NCBI GenBank assembly: GCA_022749755.1
Contig: CM040452.1
Span: 6,838,350 to 6,902,349, forward strand
Source of the DNA: Azadirachta indica
Lineage: Eukaryota; Streptophyta; Magnoliopsida; Sapindales; Meliaceae
Reading direction: 5' to 3'
DNA: 64,000 nucleotides
The notes beneath the pieces were generated by a model that searched no databases, was not told where the DNA came from, and was given only the letters and a program-made list of their open reading frames with translations. Below, one piece after another: positions 24,500 to 35,806 of this stretch. The position numbers were made by a program, and so were the translations under genes. Position 1 is the first letter of the stretch; every line of letters starts with the position of its first letter.

Positions 24500-25687
24500 T
24501 TAGAAGTTGCTTATTTTTGCAAAATCAACAGTTTTCTTTCCATCATGTGCTTTCCTGAAGAAATGCTTCACATAATCTGAGTACAAAACTTGCTTATAGA
24601 CTGGCTTCTCCCCATTTGCAAGCACTTCTGGCAGAAGAGAAATTATGTCACAGGGTCTTGGGTTGACGAAAATTGGGACTGAAATCCTGTTCCTGCTCCC
24701 ATTTGCAATCACACAATGCTCTACACTCTTGTATTCACCATTGCTTAGTATTTGCAACGCATCTCCAATATTTACAACCAGGGATCCCTTAACAGGAGGG
24801 ATATGAATCCAGCTTTCTCCGTCGTTTCCTCTCACGTAAAGTCCTCCAATGTCATCCTGGAGGAGGATAGTAAGGGTTGACACGTCGGAGTGGCGGCCAA
24901 CACCCACGGTGAGTTCAGGATTTGGGCAGATGGGGTAATAGTTTAGGTTTGTTCTCACTGAACCCATGAGGAGTTTTTCTTTTGTTTCTTCAAGTTCGTT
25001 CACGTTTACCCCCTTCATCAAAACTTTCAACAGCTGTTTGATAAGAACTTCTGAACTCCTCATGTACTCCAGAACTTCATCCCTACAATCAATAAAAATT
25101 AACAAATTAATGTTAGTACATGTTCAGGAATAATGTATAAGTTTGCTAGTTAATTCTAATGTATAAAGAGTTTAGTTTTCTTACTTGCAAACAGAAGGCC
25201 ACAAAGCAGAAGCTTCATCTTCAGAAACGTAAAACAGGCTAAGGTAATCCTTCCATTCCAGGGCCTTCTCGGCCTGTGTGTTAAAGCTGGTGCCAAATCT
25301 GACATTGTTAGATGGTGAAAGCTCCTTGGAGTACTTCTACTTCTCCTCCGCCGGCAACCCAAAAATCCTGTGAGTGGCCGCCTTGACGCTGTCCAGGACT
25401 TCCAGGGGAACACAATGGTTCACAACCTGGAAAAATCCCCACTTCTCAGCTGCATCACAGATTGATTTTGCAACTTCCCAGTCATCCCATTTTGACATAT
25501 CAATGACAGGAATGGAAGCCAGAGGCAGAATATCAGCCTCATCGATTCTCTCTTCCAGGGAATGAATATATTGCTTAGGGAGAGATTTCAGGCCCATTTC
25601 AGACAGACCCTTTACTCCATTCCCTTTGTTAATTATGAAGTCAGTGAGATCTGAGGAATCAGAAAATGATAGAGCTGCTGGTGCCAT
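24500..25687 (-). pseudogene. F6'H copy 5 (one intron) with a single premature stop
   Basis: Exons 25185-25687 (503 nt) and 24500-25082 (583 nt) flank a 102-bp phase-2 intron with proper GT..AG, at the same codon as in copies 4 and 6. The frame is otherwise perfect across 361 codons, and HSD, SVEHCV and RNRIS are retained. Codon 117 is TAG (25337-25339), where the family reads AAG or AAC ([18 protein letters not shown]). The truncated product would be 116 residues without the catalytic core. The promoter with its TATA box is preserved. Exon 1 mixes features of the two subgroups (VKAATHR and YVSEDE as in copies 1-3, EWKDYLSL as in copies 4 and 6). A very young pseudogene, a null allele, or a base-call error. 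Confidence 0.85.
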
Positions 25688-27189
25688 TAATTTCTTGGAC
25701 TAAATTGAGATTAGAAAAGAGATTTGAAGAGAGGTTCTGGTGGTGCAATTTGATCACCCCGAAACATTTCTATTTATATTGCATTTATCTAGGATCAAAT
25801 TTGGTCGAAAAACTTGGAATAATTTGCACATATTCTTTGGGAATTTGCTTGGAAAATGCATGCATCATCGTTTGGTGAGTGTGTATATATATATGCTTGA
25901 TTTTTCTTGGTCAATGAATATAATATTGAGAAAAAAAATAGTGTTGTGCCTAATGAAGACAACATTACTGACCAAGTATTAAAATACTGGACGTATAACT
26001 AATTACGTTTGCTTTGCTAGCAAAATCAAACGCGTACATAATTCATTGAATGATTTAGACTCCGAACAGCGGTTAACCAAACAACCGGCCAACAGTAGAT
26101 TTCTTCACTATATATAACTCTTGCTTTTCGGTTTTTCCTAAACTAAGATGCATGGCTGCCATTAATTATATGTTTGGTAAGCTTTGTTAAGCATCTAATT
26201 AGCTTTAATACAGTCCCCACTTCAACAATTACAAGCCATGCATGTTCCATCAATGATTACCCATGAACCAATTAATTGACTCTATACAGAAAAACGTTAG
26301 AGAGAAAAATAAAAACAAGTGGGAGCAAAATCAATTGACTATTCTATTCTTAATTTGATTGGAAATTTTTTTACCGGAAAAAACAAGGAAAAGGAAAAAA
26401 ATTAAGGTTTTGGATGTTTGTAGGATCGTTAGTCAGAAAATTAAACTTTCAAAAATTGTTATATATATATATATATTTATTTCTTAGAAAAATACTTTGT
26501 ATGTAAATCAAATTTCTCCAACAATTATTTATGATCAGTGTGAGTCGCATTGAGATAAAGTTTATGTTAAATTGCTAACTAAATTCACGAATACACGAGT
26601 GCCAAGGAAAAAAAAAAATACAAAATACAATAGGTTTATTTGAGGGGCCTTGGTCTCTCAGTAATATAAAATATATTTTTAATTTAAATCTATAAGATAT
26701 ATTTGCTTTAATGTCATCAACTTTACAAAGTGACCGTTATAATCTCAAATTATAAATTGTTCTCAGAACTTAAAAGCTTCTTAAATTTTACTATTTTGTC
26801 ATTATAACCTCGAATTTTAAATTTTTGCTCCGCTTTTTCTATGAAGTGTGGTTAATCCAATTAAGTAACAGAATAGTTGAAATTAATCTGAGTGACAGGA
26901 TTTAGAGATAAAATATATCGGAAAGTTTAAATGAAGGGAAACATGAGTAATTACTAAGTCTGAAAGAAACGTAAGAGAGTTATATGAAGTAGCATTTTAA
27001 AAAAAATTATTTCAAGTTTTACCTTAAGAAATAAAAACGGAACTACAAGCATTTTATTAATTAATTGCAATACTAATACACATTATCTAGCTACGATTCA
27101 AGACATTAATCTGCAACATGTATCCCTTTTGCACCAAGTGACTATATATAAATAATTTCACCAAGAAATGAAAGGCAACGTGCAATTGT
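25688..27189. other. Upstream region of copy 5 and spacer before copy 6
   Basis: 25688-25880 is the promoter and leader of copy 5. The rest is AT-rich spacer, including a short (AT)n run near 26460-26475, with no supportable gene. About 27030-27189 is the likely 3' UTR of copy 6. Confidence 0.6.
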
Positions 27190-28863
27190 TTAATGATTGC
27201 ATAGCTTTGCAAAATCAACAGTTTTCTTGCCGTCGTGGGCTTTCCTGAAGAAATGCTTCACGTAATCCGAATACAAAACTTGCTTGTAAACTGGCTTTTC
27301 TCCGTTTGCAAGCATCTCTGGCAATGGACAAATTATTTCATGAGGTCTCGGGTTCACGAAAATTGGCACCGAAATTCTGTTCTTGCTTCCATTTGCAATC
27401 ACACAATGCTCTACACTTCTGTATTTACCATTGCTTAGTATTTGCAATGCATCTCCAATATTTATAACCAGGGATCCGTTGATTGGAGGGACATGAATCC
27501 AGTTTTCTCCATCGTTTGCTCGGACGTACAGTCCTCCGATGTCATCCTGGAGGAGGACGGTGAGGGTTGAGACGTCAGAGTGGCGGCCGACGCCAACAGT
27601 GAGTTCAGGATTGGGACAGATGGGGTAGTAGTTTAGGTTGGTTCTGACCGAACCCATGAGAAGTTTTTCTTTCGTTTCATTAATTTCGCTTACGTTTAGT
27701 CCCTTCATTAAGACTTGTAAGAGCTGTTTGATGAGAACTTCTGAACTCTTCATGTATTCCAACACTTCATCCCTAGGAATAGAAAGAAAGTTATTAGATT
27801 TAGTCAATGATTAATATTTAAATTAATGTATTTAAAGGCATGTTATGGGTAGAAGTGCAAGAAAGTCCATGAGTATATACTTCTACTATGGTAGAATCAT
27901 TCACTACCACTTTCTATAATATTATAATGTGAGTATTAGTTGAATACGATAAGAATAAAAGTAAAAATCTTCTCACAATTTATGGAGTGAATTATTGAAT
28001 ATAAATATGATTTCTTATCTAATTTAACTGCCAAAATCTCTTGAAATTATACAATTAAAAAGGTTTCGAAATCATCAAATGCCTCTCACACTAGGACTGG
28101 AAAGGAGTTTAGTTCACATAAATGTAACGAAAGTTTTAAGGAGGGGAAAAATCATTGATATTATATAATATCACATATATGATCATAACTATCTATCGCA
28201 AAGTATATATGTTTATATAGGCCAATTTTATAGGATTAGCATACAATGAACATTGTACAACTGAAGTATTCTAGACTTTCTCGGCATGCATGCATCTTTA
28301 TAATTTTGTGGGAGGGCTTCAATGCATGAAGAGTAGAGTTTAGTTTGAATTAATCCTTACTTGCAAGCAGTAGGCCACAAGGCAGAAGCTTCATCATCAG
28401 AAACATAAAACAGGCTAAGGTAATCCTTCCATTCCAGGGCCTTCTCAGCCTGTGTGTTAAAGCTTGTACCAAACCTCACATTGTTAGAAGGTGAAAGTTC
28501 CTTGGAATACTTCTTCTTCTCCTCTGCCGACAACCCGAAAAACCTGTGAGTCGCCTCCTTGACTCTGTCCAGAACTTCCAGGGGAACGCAATGGTTCACA
28601 ACCTGGAAGAATCCCCACTTCTCAGCAGCATCACAAATGGATTTCGCAACCTCTGCGTCATCCCATTTTGACATATCAATTACAGGAATGGAAGCCTGAG
28701 GCAGAATATCAGCCTCATCGATTCTCTCTTCCAGGGGATGGATATATTGTTTAGGTAGTGTTTTGAGTCCCACTTCGGAGAGACCCTTTACTCCATGACC
28801 TTGCTGGATGACAAAATCAGTGAGGTTTGAGGATTCATTGAATGATAAAGTTGCTGGTGCCAT
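27190..28863 (-). CDS. F6'H: Feruloyl-CoA/p-coumaroyl-CoA ortho-hydroxylase, copy 6 (one intron)
   Basis: Exons 28361-28863 (503 nt) and 27190-27772 (583 nt) join to 361 codons. The 588-bp intron (27773-28360) is the longest in the array, with GT..AG ends and phase 2 at the conserved Lys codon. The catalytic set is complete: HSD (H232/D234), SVEHCV and an Arg/Ser pair in KNRIS. The N-terminus [14 protein letters not shown] is slightly diverged, and exon 1 groups with copy 4. The tail is FAKLCNH. A TATA box (TATAAATA) is at 28973-28980. This is the last member of the array; the next gene is about 4.5 kb away. Confidence 0.93.
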
Positions 28864-30284
28864 TGCTTGGAGAGCTAATAAACCGAAAGCAAGAAAATCT
28901 TGGAAAAATTGAAGAAGAAAATTAAGCTAAGAGCTAACAGTTTTGATGCAATTTACATCGTGAATTGCCAAGTATTTATATTACATTTTCCAGGGGTCAT
29001 ATTGGAACAGTAATGATCATGATCAAGTTGTGTGACGGCTTTTGGATTTTGCTTCGAAGCTGCATTCAAAATTTGATGCTTCCTGATCACTTGTAATTCA
29101 ACACAATTGAATATAAAAAGAAATTAAAAAAATTTAGAAGTCAGGAATCATGTGGTAGCATCCGAAAAGTCGATGGCCTAAATTCCAGTTGTGGTTGGTG
29201 AATGTGAATAGGAATCGTGAGTGCATATATAACAATTATTATTAATATATTTTTTTGTGTTTTTTCTTTTTATTAACTTAACACACAATTATTGACTAAT
29301 TAAAGGATGTCTGATGAATTTGCGGGGCTTCATTTGTTTTGCATAAAAATGTTTAACCCCAATCTTGTTAATTCTTAATGAACAAGTAGATTGGTGTGTG
29401 CAGATTTTCATATTTTTAGCTAAACATCAAATTAATTAATAATTAACCATAATAGTAAATTGGTGAATGGGTTGTCCTAGAATCATGCATGTAGATAGCA
29501 GCACAACTGATCTAAACCTGTTACATTCAATGAATTTGATGATTCTAAATCAATTCTTCCGCTATTTTCATTGCAAATTCCAAGAATCTCAAAGAAAATA
29601 TGTTATTAATTAATTAATTCATGTAATTAAGCAAAATGGAATATGTCTGTAAATACCGACCATCACGTATGATTGCATTTTAAAATGCAGTGTTGAATAT
29701 ATATATATATTAATTATGCCAATTTATTAATATTATTATTTAAGAAGAAGAAGCAAGATTCATTGCTAATTCTCCTAATTGGTTAGGTGAGAAAAGAATG
29801 GATTAATTTTATATTATCTTTCTTTTGAATGCATGGTTTATTTTTCACTAATCGTTAGGATTATATATCTTTGTCAAATTTACTTGAGTATTTTTTTTCT
29901 CTTACCATATTTGCTTGTGTAAAATTAATTGTTTTTTAAAAGTGAACCAATCAATAAAAAGTTTTAAGAAAAAATTTGACCTTTTAAGATAAAGTTGCTG
30001 AAAATAAAATAAAATAATAAAAAGTCGAACTCTGAATTTCCATGATTGTCAAGTTGGGTTATTTTTGTTTTTTATAATTTATTTGAATTAACATTACTGT
30101 TTTTTCAATAACAGTAACATTGATAAAATTTTTAAAGTGATTTAAAAAGTATACAATTCCAATATTGCTCCCATTTAAATTGAAAATTGTTGGTTGAGTT
30201 TGCATTTTGTAATATGTAAAGAAAAATTTGACGCCAAATTAAAAATTAGTAATTAATAAATAAATTTATTTGATTACTGAGTCA

Positions 30285-30324
<40 letters not shown>

Positions 30325-33300
30325 CCTTTTTGAATATGGATTGGATAGAACGATAGAATATTGAACAAGACTTCAACTCTCCTTAATTACTAAAATATAT
30401 AACTACGAAGCATGATTCATTATTCCACTATTCATGATTTTATATTATCCCCTTCATATCATTGATCTTATTATATATACCTTGGAACTTTTCAATGCAC
30501 TTAATTAACTTATTGCTTGTTGCTTAATTGGATTCCATATACACATTTTTAAAACTTCTTAATTCAACTATGAGAGATATTAAATTTAAAAAATTAATAT
30601 GAGAATACTTTTACGGCTTATTTATTTTTTGAGCTGAAATTTTAATAAAATTATTTAAATAATTAAGAGGTATTTATTTTCTAATTTATATTTGAAAATT
30701 TGTTAAAAATATGTGAGTATAATTAATTTAAAATTTTCAGTTAAATATAAATAAATAAATGTTTCAATGAATTAAATATTTTATTTGTCAATAACATTCT
30801 TAATTTTTAACATTTAAATTTTAAACCTCACTAATTTTTTTATCATTTTTTATGTATTGGGAATAACATTTTGACATAATTTATCTTGTTTGTTTATTTT
30901 ATGATTGATTTTTAGATCATTTAAATTGTTAATTCATAATCCTTCTTTACTCACAATACAAAGTAAACTTAATCTAATAATTTAAGTTTTAATTTATTAA
31001 TTATTATTTAATATGAATGTCAAATTTGAGTATCATTAGGTAGAAAAACTCTTTAATCAATTTATATATAAATTGACACAAGTAATTTATTTATACAAAT
31101 TTATTATATAAATTTTTAAGCTAGTACACATCTTGTCTTCAAACATCTAGCAAAAACTTCTCCAAACAATGTTAGATTCGAATTTTTATCGATAAAACTT
31201 CCACTAAAACTATTATTCTTTTATTAGTTTTGACTGTCAATTTTCAATTACTTCCAACAATATAAAAGCACTTTTTTTAGTTAAGAATTTAAAATAATAA
31301 TGTCTTCTTTTGACCAAAAAAATAGAAAAAGAAAAATTGGCAATTTCAATAGTCTTATCCTTAACTTGTACAAAACTTAAAACATGGTGTAATAATTTAT
31401 TTCTATTGCAAATTCAGAATTCAGTAGTCAACTTGAATGTGTTCAGTTCTCACAAATATTCAAGATTTAATTATCTAAATATTAAAAGAGATAATTAAAT
31501 CATAATTAACAGATTATGAGCAACGCATAATAAAAAATAAAGCATAATAAAATGGAATTAATTTATGTGCAGTAGTTGGAATCTTTTTTTTGGGCTTCAC
31601 ACATTCAATTTTGTCAAATAAATAATCGCTAAAAAAACCTTGAACAAGTACCACATGTGGTCAAAATTCATCGTATTAGAAAATTTTTTGAAACTCTAAT
31701 AAAATATTTGATAAACACTCACTTTTATATTATACTTAATATATTACAAAATCTCTACCGACTTATACTTGGTAATTAATAATTCTATGTGATATTTACA
31801 GTACCAAATATATGCCGGCTTATATTTGATACCTAATAATTTTATTTGTTTATCTATTTTACAATATTGATAAATTGAAGGTCGACATCTCAATTTCAAA
31901 CATATGATTAAGATTTTGACGCATTAAGAAGTTCATAACTTTAAAGTTGTTGAAAGAAATAAGAAATAATTCAAAAATTATCAAAATCATGAATATTAAT
32001 ATGTAAGGAGAATTAACACATACTTTTCTTAAAATTTAGGAAACTCACACTTAAATAGTAAGTTTGAAAAAAACTACAGTTACCTCCCCTTAACCATTAG
32101 TTAACCATTTAATTGTTGTAAAAAAATCAAAATGTCTAAATTATTTCACATTTGAATGTCCGGAAGCATCTTTAAACATTTTTCACTTACTGGCAGGTAA
32201 TAATTTTAATATTTGACCAATTTTATAGTACAATAATATTATTTTGTATAGTATAAATTGGTCTTACTTTTTATAATATTCAATAAATTCGAAATTTATT
32301 ATTGATATTTAGAATTTTTGAAAAAAAATCTAATATACCGTTGCACTCACTTAATAAAATATATTCTTTATTATTTTTATTAATTAGCTGCATAAACACA
32401 TAAAACAAGTATGATTATAAATTTGTTATTAAATTAAAAAAATTTATGATTGTGATAAATAATAATATTAAATATGCAAATTCTACTATATTAATAAGAT
32501 TTATTTAAAAATTCTACCCTTGTAACTCGAAATCTTGAATGATAAATGAACAATCATACAATTTTTTATAATATTAATTATGTACTAAGTAAAAAATAGT
32601 TAAATTGATCAAATATTTAAAAATGCCCCTAATCCTAAGGGTCCTCTAACAGCTAACTAACGGTTCAAAGTAAGAGCGAGTAAAATCAAAATATTTTCAT
32701 ATAAATCCCTATATTACATGAAAATTATATAAAAACAAATAATTTTAAAATTTATAATAATTTTTTTTATTTTTTAACGTAAATTTATATAAATAATTAT
32801 AAACTTTTTATTTATTTATAATTTTTTATAAAAATTAAAGACATATATGAAATATTAAATTTTATCTTGTTTTTGTTTTTGATTGAGGTTCGGATCAATT
32901 CATACTGTAGAACTAAATTGAACAATTTAGTTTATTTTGATTCGGTTGGACATTTTTGCTCAGGTCTAGAAGTATGTGTTAATTCCTCTTATTTAATATA
33001 TAATGAGTTGTAGAATTACTTAGGGAGTATAAGGAAAGAACAGAATGTTTATAAAGCAAATTACATATTCACTTTTATAGGACAAAATGTAATGAAGATT
33101 CTGAACATTAGATTGCACTTAAAAATGGAGAGCTACTAAACAAATTCAGTATTATACACTACAATGGAGAACCAAAATACATGCTATAGAAGAAATTGAG
33201 ACGACAACGAAATTCAAAAAAAGAAAAATGAAAAAACCCTCTTTAAGCACAAGAAAAACTTGAAGGTAAGAAAAATGCATCAAAAATACATCCACATGAC

Positions 33301-33407
33301 TAAGTTTTTGAGCTTGTTTGTGCATTACATATGATTTCATTGCAATTGCACATGCTGCGTCAGCCTACCAATATGATGATGCAGAACTAAATGGATGCTT
33401 AGCCGAG
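28864..33407. other. Spacer between the F6'H array and the GH17 gene
   Basis: 28864-29050 is the promoter of copy 6. The remainder is strongly AT-rich with scattered TA runs, the longest at about 30289-30318. Small ORFs such as one at 31310-31498 show no family resemblance or sensible composition. I see no gene. Confidence 0.6.
30289..30318. repeat. (AT)n microsatellite
   Basis: About 15 perfect TA dinucleotides in AT-rich spacer; a probable polymorphic marker. Confidence 0.85.
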
Positions 33408-35806
33408 TCAGAGCAAGAATAAAGCGAGAAATGCTGCCGATATCAGAAACTGGATTCTGGAAACGGACAGGTTTGTACTCCCTCCCAACGGACTTACAGG
33501 TCCGAATGCCACAGGAGGCATGATCCCGCCACTTGTGCTTGAATTAGAGCTGTTTCAAAATGTTACATGTTTAGAGATGCTTAAATGTTATGCATAGATA
33601 GAAGCTTTGGTTTATAATTCAGGAGAGAGAAACTGTCAAATGTCAATAAAATTCAGATTCTTACCTTCCTGCATATACACAGGATCCATAACCTGGAACA
33701 GAGTAACCGAGAGCACAGAAATCAGGAAAAAATAGAAGAAAGAAGAAAAGGAGAACATAATTGCGTGGTACAACATGTGGAAATTTTATGATGTCCAGTA
33801 TGTTGACAGTAAAATGCAGAATTTAACCACTACATATTTATTGCAAGGCTTTCAGCACAACCAGATAATTGCAACCTGGTATTGCATCAGAGAATGATTC
33901 TGGTTAATCATAAACAAGTAACAATGAAATGTTTAATCCTGCATTTCCACACTGTAAGTTTATCTTGTAAAATAGTTCTAGAGAAAGGCCAAAAAACTTT
34001 TTTCTTTCCATTTTTTGATGTTGAAGATAAAGCAAGAAACATGACTTTCTAGAATAAACCTAATGGTTCTAGAAGTTTGTTGCATTGACAACTACAAAGA
34101 TGATGAGGAAAGATAGTGGAAACTCACTGGGATCTTTACTGGTCGTTGTAGCAGCACCATCAAAGTTGCACGTGCCACCAATGCTATGCATCCGTTGATA
34201 ATAATCATTAAAAGCATAAGAAGCATGACTCTTGATATTGTTAGGAAGATAACACGGCTGCCCAGGTTGGATAGCAGAGCAATTAGCTTGGCCTTGACCA
34301 CATGCCCAATTTAGCCCGTCTTGCAACTTATCAGGATCTGCATCATCTTTTGCCACACAGAAAACTCCAGAAGCATTTGTCGATAATCGACTTGAACCAC
34401 TAAAACTGAGAGGATAAACAGTACTTCCATTGGTAAAAAACACACCCCAGCTCTTCTCTGAAATGGGTCCGGGCCTCTTGTCTTCATTGAACAACTCGTA
34501 AATATATGTTTTAATTGGCATATCTGGCTGACTAGGTGGACCTGTATCATTCAAAACCCTTCGGATCAAGTTGTTATTGTAGGTCTCAGCATTTTCCAAA
34601 TTCGCATCAGTTTCGTTGGCTCCACCTTGCCAAGGCCACCCTGATTCTGTGACAACAATTGGGATTCCTGAAAGATTGAATGCTGCTATAGAATAATAGG
34701 TAGCATCCACCATAGCATCAAACATGCTGTTATAGTGAAAAAGAGTGTTCGGATCAACAATTTGCTTGACAGAGGGCATTGATCGGAAAAGAGCATAATC
34801 AATTGGAAAAATGCCATTGCCGTTCGTGTAACCATAATAAGGATAGGCATTTAACATGTAAAAAGACTTGGTATTCTTCAAAAACTGAAGGATTTGGTAA
34901 ATTGTAGAGTTCCATGCAGAATTAAACGCAGCAGTGGAAGGTGGGAATGGCCTTGGAATAACATCCATGGAATGTGGGGTCGAAATTTTTACTTGGAAAT
35001 TTAGATCAGAGGCGACTAATGCTTTATGAAGATTATTCATGGCCGACACCAAAACTGAAGCAGCATTAGGGATTGAGGTGAGAACCTGACTGCCAACAGC
35101 AATGGCTGTAATATTTGTTGAAGGCAAGTAAGCTGCAACATTTTTATTAATCCAGGCTGCTGCTGTCGATGCAGATTCTCCTATACCCAGCACTTCCTCG
35201 TTCAATACACCAACCATTACATCAATTCCACTGTTTGAAAGTGCTTTCAGCATGTGACTGTCAGCATCATAAAGCCGTATGTGAGTAATTTGATTGGCTT
35301 TAAGTGTGGCAACAACATCTGAAGCTGATGGCATGTTAGAAACATCAGTTCCTATGTTTACACCAACAAATGCACCTGCATAATCAATTAAGTAACAGTT
35401 TGTCAGAAAGATCATGCTATACTCCTGAAATTACCTACCATATAGAATTTCCACGGAAAATTATAAAATTGCTAAAGATATTAGATTCATTGTTAATCAT
35501 TTCACCATTTTCATTCACATAATCTCATTCTTTCCTAGATTCATACATACATAATGTTTATCCTCTTCAGAGTTTCCCCTTCAATTCTTTGCATCTTATT
35601 AAACATATTCCGACATGTACCTAAAATGATCTTTTCTTCTTTTGGGGAAAAGAGGAGCTACAAGGCATAAGCTTGCAGGACAGAAACTACTCTCTCTGGA
35701 ATATTAAATAAAATTAGAGTCCATAATAAGTTTATTTACCTAATGCATTGGTAAAGAGCCCAATGATGAGAAAAACTGTGCTTCCAAGCCATTTTTCACA
35801 CATCAT
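33408..35806 (-). CDS. GPI-anchored glucan endo-1,3-beta-glucosidase-like protein (GH17 + X8)
   Basis: Four exons on the minus strand with consistent phase: 35740-35806, 34128-35375, 33665-33692 and 33408-33549, giving 494 residues. The order is a signal peptide (MMCEKWLGSTVFLIIGLF..), a GH17 barrel (~23-350), an X8/CBM43 callose-binding domain with spaced Cys (~360-445), a Ser-rich linker, and a hydrophobic tail (FLISAAFLALFLL) typical of a GPI-anchor signal. The family acts on cell-wall callose, often at plasmodesmata. The nucleophile motif VVTESGWP is present (E266). The motif normally holding the acid/base Glu reads AIAVGSQVLT, with Gln at 119 (codon CAG), so hydrolysis may be impaired. 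Two Met codons stand together at the start; the first is used here. A long 5' leader with introns may extend towards 37300. Confidence 0.88.

Noticed and set aside
29700..33100. Possible decayed LTR element in the spacer
   Set aside because: No direct long terminal repeats, primer-binding site, polypurine tract or reverse-transcriptase motif could be found by eye.
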